Of a stretch of 64,000 bases of DNA, positions 14,296 through 23,786 are shown in pieces (within the stretch, counting starts at the first letter, position 1; every line of letters starts with the position of its first letter). A model generated the notes under the pieces. The model was not told the DNA's origin. It searched no databases and saw only the letters and a program-made list of their open reading frames with translations. The DNA lies in NCBI RefSeq assembly GCF_900155635.1, contig NZ_LT732540.1, forward strand, positions 605,185 through 669,184, read 5' to 3'. The DNA is from Olsenella urininfantis. GTDB taxonomy: Bacteria > Actinomycetota > Coriobacteriia > Coriobacteriales > Atopobiaceae. Position numbers and translations under genes: made by a program.

Positions 14296-17033
14296 CGGTC
14301 CTCACCGCCCTTCTGGCCGTCGCCGTCTTGGGCGCTTGCGCCCTTGTCGGCCGCGGCCCTTCCGGCCATGGTGGGGGCGTCGGGCAGCGGGTCTGCCGGG
14401 CCGGGCGTGCTGTCCCGCTCGGCCTCGCGGTCGAGCCTGATCTTCTCCAGGGGCGCGAAGGCCATGAACTCCTCCTTGAGCTCGGTGTCCAGCAGGCCGT
14501 AGAGCTCCTCGCGGGACATGTCGGCAAGCGTGGTCTTCTGGCCCACGCGACTGTGGAGGTACTCCACCACGATAAGGAAGGTGCAGATGACCACCAGTGA
14601 GATGACCCAGACGATCATGAGGCCGAACTTGGCCGGCAGCACGAACATGAGCGCCGTGAGGGCCAGCGGCACGATGATGAGCGCCGCAAAGCCGCGTTTG
14701 ACGTAGACGGGGTAGCGCAGCTCGAAGTGGGCCACGCGGGCCATAAAGGTGCGCTTGTAGCCGCCGGAGTCCATAAGGGCCTTGACGATGGTGGAGAGGC
14801 GGAAGCGCGCGCCCTCCATGTCGGTGCGCTCGGAGATCATGAGGTCCGTCTCGGCAAGGCGGCGGTCAAAGAGCGCGTTGATGTTGAGCAGGTGCCTGCG
14901 GGCCGCCACGCCGACCAGAAGCGCTGGGATGAGGAAGACCAGCAGCATGCCGAGGTTCTGGGCGTAGTAGCAGCCGTAGAAGCCGGCGACGGACTCGCGC
15001 ATGGCGTTGATGCCGTAGGTGAAGGGCAGCCAGGGCTTGAGGGCCTGGAAGAACTCGGGCTGCATCTCGATGGGGTAGAGGCCCGAGGCGCCCGGGATCT
15101 GCAGCACGACGAGAAGGACGCCCAGCGCCTTGCCGATGTGCTTGAGCGCCACGGAGAGCGCGTAGATGAAGAAGACGTAGACGAAGGACTCCACCATGCC
15201 GGCGAAGACGAAGGCCACCGGAGAGACGCACTGGATGCCCAGGCAGAGGTCGCCCACGCAGCAGATGATGGCCTGGAGCTGGCCGATGAGGTTGAGCAGC
15301 AGCCAGCGGCCGAAGAAGCCCTGCCAGGGCTTGAAGTCGCCCACGCCCTCGTCGTCGACCTCGAGCTTGTAGATGGCCACGAGCACGAAGCCGCCCACCC
15401 ACAGGGCCAGGTTGGTGTAGAACGGCGTGACGTTGCTGCCGTAGTTGGCGACGGGGAAGACAGACTCGGTGACGAGCTGGGCGGGAGAGCCCAGGAAGGT
15501 GCCCACGTCCTCGGGGTCAAGGTCCAGGACCGTGCTCACGGCGCCCACGGTCTGCAGGCCCTCGATGGCGGCCACGTCGTTCGCGAGGGACCCCACCTTC
15601 TGGCCGGCGTCCCTGACGGAGGCGGCGGCGCCTGCGACGGAGCTCGCGCACTGGGCGAGAATGCCGTCCAGCTGGGAGAGGGTGGCGTCGACCTGGTCGA
15701 GCATGGGGGAGAGGGCGGCCGCGCCGCCGGCGAGCTGACCGGCGCCGGCGGACACGTCGTCAAGGACGGCGGAGAGGGCGGGCATGGTGGTGCCGGAGAC
15801 CTGCTGCTGCAGGCCAGAGAGGCTGGAGGCGCCGCCCTGGATGGCGTTGTTCACGCCGTCGGCGAGGCCGCCCACGGTGTCGTTTGCATCCTTGATGTCG
15901 GAGGAGACCTGCTTCAGTGCGTCCACCTTGCCGGCGAGGTCGGCCTGGGTGGCCCTGACCTGGGCGATGGCGTCGTCCAGGCCGGCCAGGACGTCGGCCT
16001 TGTCCGGGGTGCCGTCGGGAAGGGCGCTTACCTTGTTGTAGACGCGGCCGAGCGAGGTGGCGAGGCTGCCGAGCGTGTCGTCGGAGACGCGGCCCGCCTG
16101 CGAGATTGCGCCGTCGAGCTTGCCCTGGGCCCAGCCGATGCTGCCGGTGACCTGGCCGATGGCGTGGTTGGCGTCGGCGGAGATGCCGGAGAGGGAGCCG
16201 GCTCCGCTGCCGAGGGCGCCGGAGAGCTGGGCGGCCAGGCTCGTGGCCTTGGCCCGGGTGTCGGAGAGGGTGCCGAGTGCGTCCGTCAGGCTGCCGGAGA
16301 CGCGCGTGGCGCTGCCGGAGAGGTCCTGCAGGGTGGCGCGGGCCTGGGCCACGGTGACGCGGGCGTCGGCGAGGGTGCCCTGGGCACCGTCGAGGCCGTC
16401 GGCCAGGCCGGCCAGGGTGCCGGAGACGTCGCGCAGGTCAGTGACGACGGTGTCGCGCGTCTCGTCGGCCTTGGTGGCGGCGCCGCCCATGGCGTCCTGG
16501 AGCTTCTCGATGACGGTCTTGCCCGCCACCTCCAGGAACTGGCCGGTGATCTCGTTGTCCAGGGTGGTGGAGCCGGTGTCGGTGACCTTGGGGGCCACGG
16601 CGTTGGCCTTCTCGTTGACGTAGTACGAGATGTGGGCGGGGCTGACGTCGCCGTCGACGATGTCTCCCAGGGAGGCGGTGAAGTCGGACGGCACGACGAA
16701 GGCGGCGTAGTACCTGCCGCTGCGCACGCCCTCCACGGCCTCGTCCTCGGAGTCGAGGAAGGTCCAGCCCAGTTGGGTGTTCTCCTCCAGCTGCTCGCGA
16801 ATCATGTCACCGGCGTTGATCTGGCCCATGTCCCCGACCTTTGCGCCCTCGTCGTCTATGACGACGGCGATGGGCACCGTGGAGGTGTTCTCGTAGGGGT
16901 CCCAGTTTGCGAGGATGTTGAACCACGCGTACAGGGACGGGATGATTGCCACGCCAATGGTGACTATGACGGCCACGGGGTTCTTGAGGAGCCTCCTGAG
17001 GTCCCTCTTGAATATCTGGAATGCCTTTCTCAC
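14292..17033 (-). CDS. YhgE/Pip-family membrane protein (first of pair)
   Basis: A 913-residue protein with the same architecture as the next gene: first membrane segment at about residues 18-38 (VAVIVTIGVAIIPSLYAWFN), the hallmark NWDPYENTSTVPIAVV, a long extracytoplasmic stalk with repeated Leu-Ser-Gly-Ala heptads, and C-terminal membrane helices (PAFVFAG and VLLVVLQIPGASGLYP regions). It carries an extra C-terminal cytosolic extension of about 170 residues with two further membrane helices (LALTALMFVLPAKFGLMIVW). The start is GTG at 17033 after GGGAGAGCGAGG. The frame is open a further 27 codons upstream but without a ribosome site. It is the first gene of a two-gene operon divergent from a TetR regulator, which probably represses it. 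Confidence 0.87.
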   Translation of the reverse strand: MRKAFQIFKRDLRRLLKNPVAVIVTIGVAIIPSLYAWFNILANWDPYENTSTVPIAVVIDDEGAKVGDMGQINAGDMIREQLEENTQLGWTFLDSEDEAVEGVRSGRYYAAFVVPSDFTASLGDIVDGDVSPAHISYYVNEKANAVAPKVTDTGSTTLDNEITGQFLEVAGKTVIEKLQDAMGGAATKADETRDTVVTDLRDVSGTLAGLADGLDGAQGTLADARVTVAQARATLQDLSGSATRVSGSLTDALGTLSDTRAKATSLAAQLSGALGSGAGSLSGISADANHAIGQVTGSIGWAQGKLDGAISQAGRVSDDTLGSLATSLGRVYNKVSALPDGTPDKADVLAGLDDAIAQVRATQADLAGKVDALKQVSSDIKDANDTVGGLADGVNNAIQGGASSLSGLQQQVSGTTMPALSAVLDDVSAGAGQLAGGAAALSPMLDQVDATLSQLDGILAQCASSVAGAAASVRDAGQKVGSLANDVAAIEGLQTVGAVSTVLDLDPEDVGTFLGSPAQLVTESVFPVANYGSNVTPFYTNLALWVGGFVLVAIYKLEVDDEGVGDFKPWQGFFGRWLLLNLIGQLQAIICCVGDLCLGIQCVSPVAFVFAGMVESFVYVFFIYALSVALKHIGKALGVLLVVLQIPGASGLYPIEMQPEFFQALKPWLPFTYGINAMRESVAGFYGCYYAQNLGMLLVFLIPALLVGVAARRHLLNINALFDRRLAETDLMISERTDMEGARFRLSTIVKALMDSGGYKRTFMARVAHFELRYPVYVKRGFAALIIVPLALTALMFVLPAKFGLMIVWVISLVVICTFLIVVEYLHSRVGQKTTLADMSREELYGLLDTELKEEFMAFAPLEKIRLDREAERDSTPGPADPLPDAPTMAGRAAADKGASAQDGDGQKGGEDR

Positions 17034-17117
17034 CGGCCTCGCTCTCCCTCTAATATGTATGTGGGGGCGCGCCCCACCTGCCTTGCAGTTGCTTTGGTAC
17101 GTATTCGACCGCATCTC

Positions 17118-17151
17118 AATTTACCAAGGTGCAGGCATTTCTAAACGCCTG
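17118..17151 (-). promoter_or_regulatory. Promoter of the YhgE operon overlapped by an operator-like palindrome
   Basis: On the minus strand a -35 TTTAGA (17140-17145) and a -10 TAAATT (17118-17123) are 16 bp apart. The 20-bp palindrome CAGGCATTTCTAAACGCCTG (17132-17151, one mismatched pair) covers the -35 and lies between the divergent TetR and YhgE genes, as expected for a TetR operator. Binding is inferred. Confidence 0.5.
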
Positions 17152-17159
17152 TGTCCAGT

Positions 17160-17180
17160 TTTTTGAAATAAGCTCAAAAA
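17160..17180. promoter_or_regulatory. Second inverted repeat in the TetR/YhgE intergenic region
   Basis: TTTTTGA (17160-17166) and TCAAAAA (17174-17180) are perfect inverted arms with a 7-bp centre, 54 bp before the TetR start. It could be a second regulator site or part of the TetR gene promoter. Confidence 0.4.
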
Positions 17181-17233
17181 TGAAGACGGAATGCTAGACT
17201 GGTCCAAGTCAAACGATGGTGGAGGAGAGTCTC

Positions 17234-17983
17234 ATGAGCCTTCTAGACAAGGACGTGACCGAGGACATAGCGCGCGGCATCCGCACCGTGCACGAGGCGG
17301 CCAAGGACGGCATAGAGACTGTCGCGGCCCGTGGCGCCACGCGCCTGAGGAGCGGTGTCAAGACTCGCAAGAGCGCGGCCACGCGCGAGAAGATCATGGC
17401 AGCCGCCACCGAGCTCATGGTGGAGCGTGGCAACACCGACTTCCAGATGAGCGAGGTCTCCGCCCGCTGCCAGATGTCCAAGGGCGCCCTCTACTACTAC
17501 TTTGCCGACAAGGGCGCGCTGGTCCAGGCGATCTTTGACGCCTCCATCGACGACCTCGTGGACCAGATCGAGGGCGCCGTGGCCAAGGCGAGCTCGGCCA
17601 TGGAGTCCATCGAGGGCATCGCCCGCGTGCTCGCGTGCGGCATGAGGCCCAGAAGCCCGCTGGCCCTGGCCATGGGCCGGGAGGTCTCCAACACCGAGAA
17701 GTCCGTCCTGCCCTCCGTGGAGACGCGCCTGGCGCGCATCGTCTCCATCTTCTCGGCGCAGTTCGACCGCGCCAAGGAGGAGGGGCTCGTGCGCCCGGAG
17801 GTGAGCAGCCGCCTGGGGGCCATCGCCATCGCCGGCGCCTTCACCTTCGCCGTCCTGGAGCAGCCCGAGGAGAACGACCTGTCCGACTCAGACGAGTTCT
17901 CCGCGCAGCTCGTGCGCCTGGCCTTCGAGGGCATGGGCACGCCCAAGGCCCAGGAGCGCCTGGGGCTGGACCGCGCGAGTTAG
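17234..17983 (+). CDS. TetR-family transcriptional regulator
   Basis: A 249-residue one-component repressor, probably controlling the divergent YhgE/Pip operon. The TetR helix-turn-helix is at about residues 53-95 (REKIMAAATELMVERGNTDF, then SARCQMSKGALYYYFADK). Unusually, some 50 residues precede it (SLLDKDVTEDIARGIRTVHE onward), predicted as charged amphipathic helix; most TetR proteins begin 10-15 residues before the first helix. The C-terminal half is a normal-sized ligand/dimer domain without a recognisable ligand signature. Start: ATG 17234 follows GGAGGAG; an earlier in-frame ATG at 17216 has no ribosome site. metK follows 126 bp downstream but is probably independent. Confidence 0.85.
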   Translation: MSLLDKDVTEDIARGIRTVHEAAKDGIETVAARGATRLRSGVKTRKSAATREKIMAAATELMVERGNTDFQMSEVSARCQMSKGALYYYFADKGALVQAIFDASIDDLVDQIEGAVAKASSAMESIEGIARVLACGMRPRSPLALAMGREVSNTEKSVLPSVETRLARIVSIFSAQFDRAKEEGLVRPEVSSRLGAIAIAGAFTFAVLEQPEENDLSDSDEFSAQLVRLAFEGMGTPKAQERLGLDRAS

Positions 17984-18109
17984 CGTTGCGGCTGCGCAGG
18001 CCTTCTCGCCTGGCGGCCCAACAAACCCTTGCCAACCAAGGCAACGCTGCCGGGTGTCTGACCTGCCCGGCTCCAACATGGTGACAGCAAGCAGAAAGGA
18101 AGCATCCGC

Positions 18110-19372
18110 ATGTCACACAAGAGCTACTACTTCACCTCCGAGAGCGTAACCGAGGGTCACCCCGACAAGATCTGCGACCAGGTCTCCGACGCCATCCTTG
18201 ACGCCATCCTGGCCAAGGAGGCGGAGCTGCAGGAGAAGGGCTACGTCTCTCCCGACGGCGTGCCCGCCAACGTCGAGAACGTCCGCTGCGCCTGCGAGAC
18301 CTTCGTCACCACCGGAACCGTCATCGTGGCGGGAGAGGTGCGCACCGAGGCCTACGTGGACGTCCAGAAGATTGCCCGAGACACCATCCGCCGCATTGGC
18401 TACGACCGCGCAAAGTTCGGCTTTGACTGCGAGACCTGCGGCGTCCTCAACCTCATCCACGAGCAGAGCCCCGACATCGCCCAGGGCGTCGACGAGTCCT
18501 TTGACGCGCAGGCCGGCCGCACGACCGATCCCATCGACGAGGTGGGCGCCGGCGACCAGGGCATGATGTTCGGCTACGCCTCCGACGAGACCGACGTCCT
18601 CATGCCCATGCCCGCCTACCTGGCCCAGCGCATGTCCGAGCGCCTGGCCGCCGTCCGCAAGGACGCTACCGTGCCCTACCTGCGCCCGGACGGCAAGACC
18701 CAGGTCACCGTCCGCTACGAGGACGACCGCCCCGTCGAGGTCACGGCCGTCGTGGTCTCCACCCAGCATGCCGACTCCGTGACCGACATGACCCAGGTCA
18801 AGGCCGACATGGTCGAGCACGTTATCGCCCCCGTCCTGGACGCCCAGGGCATCAAGTGGGACGGCGCCGACATCTACGTCAACCCCACCGGCCGCTTTGT
18901 GGTCGGCGGCCCCATGGGCGATACCGGCCTCACCGGTCGCAAGATCATCGTCGACACCTACGGAGGCATGGGCCGTCACGGCGGCGGCGCCTTCAGCGGC
19001 AAGGACTGCACCAAGGTCGATCGCTCCGCCGCCTACGCCGCCCGCTGGGTGGCCAAGAACGTCGTGGCCGCGGGCCTGGCGCACAAGTGCGAGGTCGAGC
19101 TGGCCTACGCCATCGGCGTCGCCCACCCGCTGTCCGTCATGGTGGACACCCACGACACCGGCGTCATCGCCGACGACGTGATCGAGCAGGCCGTCGAGAA
19201 GGTCTTCGACCTGCGCCCCGGCGCCATCATCCGCGACCTCGACCTGCGTCGTCCCATCTTCGAGAAGACGGCCGCCTACGGCCATTTCGGTCGCAACGAC
19301 CCGGACTTCACCTGGGAGGCCACGGATCGGGCGGGCGAGCTCAGGGCAGCGGTGGCAGAGCTGACGGCTTAG
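18110..19372 (+). CDS. metK: S-adenosylmethionine synthetase
   Basis: Makes S-adenosylmethionine from ATP and methionine; 420 residues, slightly long for the family because of short inserts. Signatures: [19 protein letters not shown] at residues 10-28, [12 protein letters not shown] near 143-154, and [20 protein letters not shown] near 290-310. The ATG at 18110 follows AAAGGAAG. The 126-bp leader (17984-18109) contains two small hairpins (CCTTG/CAAGG and GCCGGG/CCCGGC); I looked for a SAM riboswitch there and could not match a known class. Supplies methyl groups to the several RNA methyltransferases in this window. Confidence 0.97.
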   Translation: MSHKSYYFTSESVTEGHPDKICDQVSDAILDAILAKEAELQEKGYVSPDGVPANVENVRCACETFVTTGTVIVAGEVRTEAYVDVQKIARDTIRRIGYDRAKFGFDCETCGVLNLIHEQSPDIAQGVDESFDAQAGRTTDPIDEVGAGDQGMMFGYASDETDVLMPMPAYLAQRMSERLAAVRKDATVPYLRPDGKTQVTVRYEDDRPVEVTAVVVSTQHADSVTDMTQVKADMVEHVIAPVLDAQGIKWDGADIYVNPTGRFVVGGPMGDTGLTGRKIIVDTYGGMGRHGGGAFSGKDCTKVDRSAAYAARWVAKNVVAAGLAHKCEVELAYAIGVAHPLSVMVDTHDTGVIADDVIEQAVEKVFDLRPGAIIRDLDLRRPIFEKTAAYGHFGRNDPDFTWEATDRAGELRAAVAELTA

Positions 19373-19377
19373 GCACG

Positions 19378-19428
19378 GTGCTCCGGGGGACTGGGCGCCC
19401 CGCTCGAGGCGGCTTCTGCCCCCGGCAC
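19378..19428. terminator. Possible shared terminator between metK and the rhodanese gene
   Basis: GTGCTCCGGGGG (19378-19389) pairs with CCCCCGGCAC (19419-19428) in the gap between two converging genes. The loop is long and there is no T-run, so the assignment is weak. Confidence 0.3.
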
Positions 19429-19460
19429 GCGTCGAATCAAGGCGCAGGGCGCGCGGGCGG

Positions 19461-19784
19461 CTAGGGCTCCAGCTCTCCCCGCCAGGCCGTTATGCCGCCG
19501 ATGTTGCGGGCGCCTGCGTACCCAAGCTGCCTCAGGGCCTGCACGGCCCGGGCGCTCCGGGCCCCGCTCCTGCAGTAGACGCAGAGGGGGACGTCCTTGC
19601 GAGGAGGCAGCCCCTGCGCAGCGAGGACCTGGGGCAGGGGGAGGTTGATCGCGCCAGGAATGTGGCCCTCGGCAAACTCGCCTTCGTCACGCACGTCCAC
19701 CAGCAGGCTGCCCTCGGTGGCCCTGCAGGTCTGGACCTCGGCATTGATGTCAGGTTCCATGAAGCCGAATCCAAAGAGTCCCAT
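19461..19784 (-). CDS. Single-domain rhodanese-like protein
   Basis: A 107-residue sulfurtransferase domain. LLVDVRDEGEFAEGHIPGAI and the active-site loop CVYCRSGARSARA contain the conserved Asp-Arg, the His-Ile-Pro-Gly-Ala box and the catalytic cysteine (second Cys of CVYC). Cytosolic. GGGAG lies five bases before the ATG at 19784; a second ATG eight codons later is possible. It converges on metK and diverges from priA. Sulfur donor and acceptor are unknown. Confidence 0.85.
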   Translation of the reverse strand: MGLFGFGFMEPDINAEVQTCRATEGSLLVDVRDEGEFAEGHIPGAINLPLPQVLAAQGLPPRKDVPLCVYCRSGARSARAVQALRQLGYAGARNIGGITAWRGELEP

Positions 19785-19895
19785 GGCGCTCCCAGCCGTT
19801 GCGTCTCAACTACAATCACAAGACTAGGGGCAGGCACCCGGCCTGTCCAGGGGCGCTTTCCGCAGCGAATGCCGCGGCAGGAGGGGAGGGCTTTC

Positions 19896-22199
19896 GTGCG
19901 CTTTGCATCCGTCGTGCCGGACATCCCCGCGCGGGCGCTGGGTCGCAGCTTCGACTATCTCGTTCCGGAAGGGCTTGCGGGCCAGATCGAGGTGGGCTCG
20001 ACGGTGCTGGTCCCCTTCTCGCATCGCGACGTGGTGGGCTACGTGCTGGCGGTCTCGGACGAGCCGCCCGAGGGGGTTGACCTTGCGCGCGTCCTGCCCG
20101 TCGCGCGCGTGCTGGCAGCCCCCGCCTTCGACGAGGCGGGGGCTGACCTTGCCCGCTGGATGGCCCGGGAGTACGCCTGCCCTCTCTCCGAGGCGGTGCG
20201 ACCCTTCCTGGCGCCTGGCCAGACCCTGCACGTCCGCCGGGACAGCCCCGACGGCCCCTGGGTGCTGGTCTGCGAGAAGAGCGGGCCTGTGGATGAGCGG
20301 TGGGTGCGTCTGGCCGAGGGCGCCGAAGGTTTTGTCCCGCGGGCCAATGCCAGCAGGCAGCGCATGGTCATCGAGGCCCTCCGGGACGGGGCGCTGCGCA
20401 TGGCGGAGCTCTCTGCCACCCTTCCCGGAGCCTCCGCCGCGGTGAGCGCCCTGGAGAGGCGTGGGGTGGTGCTGGTCGAGGAGCGTCGCCGCCTGCGCGC
20501 GGCCGAACAGACCACGCTCTCCTCGGCTGCGGCCGTCCGCCCGGAGCGCTTGACGAGCGGCCAGCAGGGCGCGCTCGCTGCCATCGAGCGCGCCCGCAAG
20601 GCGCGCTCGGGAGACGTGGTCCTCGTGGACGGGGTGACGGGTTCGGGAAAGACCGAGGTGTACCTTGCCGCCATCGAGTCCGCCCTCGCCGCGGGCAAGG
20701 GTGCCATCGTGCTTGTGCCCGAGATATCGCTCACCCCCCAGACGCTGGGCCGCTTCCGCTCGCGCTTCGGCGACCTCGTGGCGGTGCTGCACTCGCGCCT
20801 CTCTGCGGGCGAGCGCTTCGACCAGTGGGACCTGGTCCGCCAAGGCGTTGCGCGCGTGGTGGTTGGCGCGCGCTCGGCCCTCTTCGCACCCCTCTTGGAC
20901 CTGGGGCTCGTCATCATCGACGAGGAGCATGAGTCCTCCTACAAGCAGGACAGCTCTCCGCGCTACCATGCCCGGGAGGTCGCGGCGCGCCTTGCCCGCC
21001 TGCGCGGGTGCGCCCTGGTGCTGGGGTCTGCCACTCCCTCGCTGGAGAGCCTCCTGCGCTGCGACCTGGGTGGGTTTGGGGGCAGCCGCTGGACGCGTGC
21101 CGTCATGCCCGAGCGCCCGGGCAAGGCCCTTCTCCCACGGGTGAGCGTGGTGGACATGACGCAGCAGTTCGCCACGGGCCGCCGCTCCCTCTTCTCGGCG
21201 CCCCTGATGAGCGCCCTCGAGGGGGTGGCCCAACGCCGCGAGAAGGCCGTGCTGCTGCTCAACAGGCGTGGCTTTGCCAACTTCCTCATGTGCCGGGAGT
21301 GCGGCTGCGTTCCCGAGTGCCCGCACTGCTCGACTGCGCTCACCTACCACGAGCGGGGGCACGCCCTGGTCTGTCACAGCTGCGGGCGCAGCTGGCCCCA
21401 GAGGGCCTTCCCTGACCCCTCGACGCGCTGCCCCAACTGCGGAAGCCGCTACCTGGGCGCCTACGGCGTGGGTACCCAGAGGGTGGAGGACGAGCTCAGG
21501 ATGCTCCTGCCCGCAGACGTCGAGGTGGTTCGCATGGACGCGGACAGCACCCGGGCGAAGGGTTCCCACCAGAGCCTGCTCGAGCGCTTCGACGCCGCCG
21601 ACTGCGCGGTGCTCGTGGGCACCCAGATGATCGCCAAGGGGCTGGACTTTCCCGAGGTCACGCTCGTCGGCGTGATAAACGCGGACACCACGCTCAAGCT
21701 TCCCGACTTCCGAGCTGCAGAGCGCAGCTTCGACCTTCTCGAGCAGGTCGCGGGTCGTGCGGGCAGGGGCGGGAGGGCTGGAGAGGTCATCATCCAGTCC
21801 TATTGGGCGTCTCACCCCGCCATTCAGGCGGTGGTCCAACACCGGCGCGAGCTCTTCCTCGAGAGCGAGCTCGCCGACCGCAGGGAGGGCGGGTACCCAC
21901 CCTTCGCCCGCCTGGCAAACGTGCTGGTCTGGGGCAGGAGCGCCACCGACGTCCGCTCCTGTTGCGATGATATCGCCCGGGAGCTGAGGGTGCGCGTGGA
22001 GGGTCATGACGGCTGGGAGGTGCTGGGGCCGACGGATTGCCTCAAGGCCCGGGTCAAGGACCGCGCCAGGCGTCACATCCTGGTCAAGGCGCCCATGGAG
22101 AGCGACTTGGGCCCGCTGCTCTCGTCCTGCATGGCAGAGGTGCCTGTGCCCAGGGGCGTGAGCGTTGCCTTGGACGTGGATGCCTTTGACACCATGTAG
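19896..22199 (+). CDS. priA: Primosomal replication restart helicase PriA
   Basis: Reloads the replisome at stalled forks. 767 residues from the GTG at 19896, which is preceded by AGGAGGGGAGGG; the frame is open 78 codons upstream but the family-typical beginning is VRFASVVPDIPARALGRSFD. Order of parts: N-terminal 3' DNA-binding domain (1-105), winged helix, helicase with GVTGSGKTEVYLA (about 245-257) and IIDEEHESSYKQD (about 340-352), zinc-binding cysteines CRECGCVPECPHC, CHSCG and CPNCGS (about 466-520), and GTQMIAKGLDFPEV plus QVAGRAGRGGR in the second RecA lobe. Eight zinc ligands are present. First gene of priA-def-fmt-rsmB. Confidence 0.95.
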   Translation: MRFASVVPDIPARALGRSFDYLVPEGLAGQIEVGSTVLVPFSHRDVVGYVLAVSDEPPEGVDLARVLPVARVLAAPAFDEAGADLARWMAREYACPLSEAVRPFLAPGQTLHVRRDSPDGPWVLVCEKSGPVDERWVRLAEGAEGFVPRANASRQRMVIEALRDGALRMAELSATLPGASAAVSALERRGVVLVEERRRLRAAEQTTLSSAAAVRPERLTSGQQGALAAIERARKARSGDVVLVDGVTGSGKTEVYLAAIESALAAGKGAIVLVPEISLTPQTLGRFRSRFGDLVAVLHSRLSAGERFDQWDLVRQGVARVVVGARSALFAPLLDLGLVIIDEEHESSYKQDSSPRYHAREVAARLARLRGCALVLGSATPSLESLLRCDLGGFGGSRWTRAVMPERPGKALLPRVSVVDMTQQFATGRRSLFSAPLMSALEGVAQRREKAVLLLNRRGFANFLMCRECGCVPECPHCSTALTYHERGHALVCHSCGRSWPQRAFPDPSTRCPNCGSRYLGAYGVGTQRVEDELRMLLPADVEVVRMDADSTRAKGSHQSLLERFDAADCAVLVGTQMIAKGLDFPEVTLVGVINADTTLKLPDFRAAERSFDLLEQVAGRAGRGGRAGEVIIQSYWASHPAIQAVVQHRRELFLESELADRREGGYPPFARLANVLVWGRSATDVRSCCDDIARELRVRVEGHDGWEVLGPTDCLKARVKDRARRHILVKAPMESDLGPLLSSCMAEVPVPRGVSVALDVDAFDTM

Positions 22200-22318
22200 G
22201 CTTCGGGTCTGTGCCAGACAACTGTTCTCGCGGTCGCAGTTTGGGTAGTCTTAGCTCAGTTCAGACATACCTTTCGCGCCGCCTTGCCGAGGCGCATCGA
22301 GATTCATGGAGGAGAAGA

Positions 22319-22864
22319 ATGAGCGAGCTTCAGGAGATCGTCACCGCACCGGATGGGCGCCTCAAGACGGAGTGCGCTCCCATCGATGCGATTGACGACG
22401 AGGTCAAGGCCCTTGCGGGGCGCATGCTCAAGGACATGTACGCCGCCAGCGGCTGCGGGCTTGCCGCGCCACAGCTTGGGGAGACCGTCCAGGTGGTGGT
22501 CATCGACGTCGACTACACCGACGAGAGCGACCGCAACCCCTACGTCCTGGTCAACCCGATGATCGTCGTGGCGGACGGGCCTGAGCGTGACTTCAGCGAG
22601 GGCTGCCTGTCCTTCCCTGGCATCAGCGTGTCCGTCTCGCGTCCCAGCCATGTGGTGGTCGAGGCCCTCAACCTGGATGGCGACCTCATGCGCTACGAGG
22701 CTCGGGACAACCTGCTGGCCGTCTGCCTGCAGCACGAGATCGACCACCTGCATGGCGTGACCATGATCGACCACCTGAGCCCATCGCGTCGCCTTGCGGC
22801 CATGCGCAGCTACCAGGAGGCCGTTGCCGCCGGTGCCCTTCCGGGCGAGACGGCCATAGGCTAG
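22319..22864 (+). CDS. def: Peptide deformylase
   Basis: Removes the formyl group from nascent proteins. 181 residues with the three deformylase motifs: GCGLAAPQLG (about 45-54), EGCLSFPG (about 93-100) and QHEIDHLHG (about 137-145); Cys of motif 2 and the two His of motif 3 bind the metal. ATGGAGGAGAAG immediately precedes ATG 22319. The frame is open upstream for 36 codons without a better start. Followed nine bases later by fmt, which makes the formyl-methionyl-tRNA whose product this enzyme trims. Confidence 0.95.
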   Translation: MSELQEIVTAPDGRLKTECAPIDAIDDEVKALAGRMLKDMYAASGCGLAAPQLGETVQVVVIDVDYTDESDRNPYVLVNPMIVVADGPERDFSEGCLSFPGISVSVSRPSHVVVEALNLDGDLMRYEARDNLLAVCLQHEIDHLHGVTMIDHLSPSRRLAAMRSYQEAVAAGALPGETAIG

Positions 22865-22873
22865 GAGGCCAGG

Positions 22874-23785
22874 ATGCGCGTCGTCTTCATGGGAACGCCT
22901 TCGTTCGCGGTCCCCTCCCTCTCCCGGCTCGCCCAGGCTCACGAGCCTTTGCTGGTGGTCACGCGTCCCGACGCGGTCCGTGGCCGAGGGCGGGCGCTGG
23001 TGCCGTCTCCCGTCAAGGAGCGTGCCCTCGGGCTGGGCCTTCCCGTCCTCGAGACCAAGAGGGTGACTCCCGAGGTGCTCGAGCGCGTTGCCGAGGCGCG
23101 CCCGGACGTGATAGCCGTGGCCGCCTTCGGCTGCATCCTTCCGGATGAGCTTCTGGAGCTGGCGCCCCTGGGCTGCGTGAACGTGCACGGGTCGCTTCTT
23201 CCGCGCTGGAGGGGGGCCGCCCCCATCCAGCGGGCGGTGCTCTCGGGGGACGAGCGTGTGGGCATTTCCATCATGCGCGTCGTCCACGACCTGGATGCCG
23301 GTGCCTGGTGCAGGCAGGCGAGCGTCGAGCTTGCCGAGAAGACCTGCGCGGAGCTCATGGGGGAGCTTGCCGAGCTGGGCGCCTCCGAACTGGTGCTGGC
23401 CCTGGAGGACATTGCTGCCGGCCGTGCGGTGTGGAGGGAGCAGGAGCCGGAGCTTGTGAGCTATGCCGCCAAGATCGACAAGGCGGAAATGCTGCTGGAC
23501 CCCACGGATGGCGCCCTGGAAAACCGCAGGCGCGTGCAGGCGTCGCTGGATGCCGCCCCTGCCCGGCTGTGCCTTGGCGGCAAGGGCGTTCGCGTGCTGG
23601 ACGCGCGCGTGTCAAGCCAGGAGGTGGAGCAAGGCCAGGTGCTCGTGCGCAAGGGGCGGGTGTTCCTGGGGTGCTCGAGCGGGAGCGTCGAGCTCCTGCT
23701 GGTGAAGCCTGACGGCAAGCGAGAGATGCCCGCGTCGTCCTGGGCCTCTGGCCTGCGCGGAAGCCTGAGCTGGGGCGTTGCCTAG
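22874..23785 (+). CDS. fmt: Methionyl-tRNA formyltransferase
   Basis: Formylates initiator Met-tRNA using 10-formyl-tetrahydrofolate. 303 residues: an N-terminal Rossmann-type domain (MRVVFMGTPSFAVPSLS), the catalytic block NVHGSLLPRWRGAAPIQRA (Asn and His) with the catalytic Asp in RVVHDLDAGAW, then the C-terminal OB-type domain. The ribosome site TAGGAGG overlaps the def stop codon, so the two are coupled. rsmB starts one base after its stop. Confidence 0.95.
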   Translation: MRVVFMGTPSFAVPSLSRLAQAHEPLLVVTRPDAVRGRGRALVPSPVKERALGLGLPVLETKRVTPEVLERVAEARPDVIAVAAFGCILPDELLELAPLGCVNVHGSLLPRWRGAAPIQRAVLSGDERVGISIMRVVHDLDAGAWCRQASVELAEKTCAELMGELAELGASELVLALEDIAAGRAVWREQEPELVSYAAKIDKAEMLLDPTDGALENRRRVQASLDAAPARLCLGGKGVRVLDARVSSQEVEQGQVLVRKGRVFLGCSSGSVELLLVKPDGKREMPASSWASGLRGSLSWGVA

Positions 23786-23786
23786 C

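Noticed and set aside
14727..17144. 805-codon open frame on the plus strand
   Set aside because: Antisense shadow of the YhgE/Pip gene, rich in Gly, His, Val and Asp as expected from reversed high-GC codons.
17984..18109. SAM riboswitch before metK
   Set aside because: No match by eye to the SAM-I, SAM-II or SAM-IV core sequences.
19824..22076. 750-codon open frame on the minus strand
   Set aside because: Antisense to priA, which has all helicase and zinc motifs.
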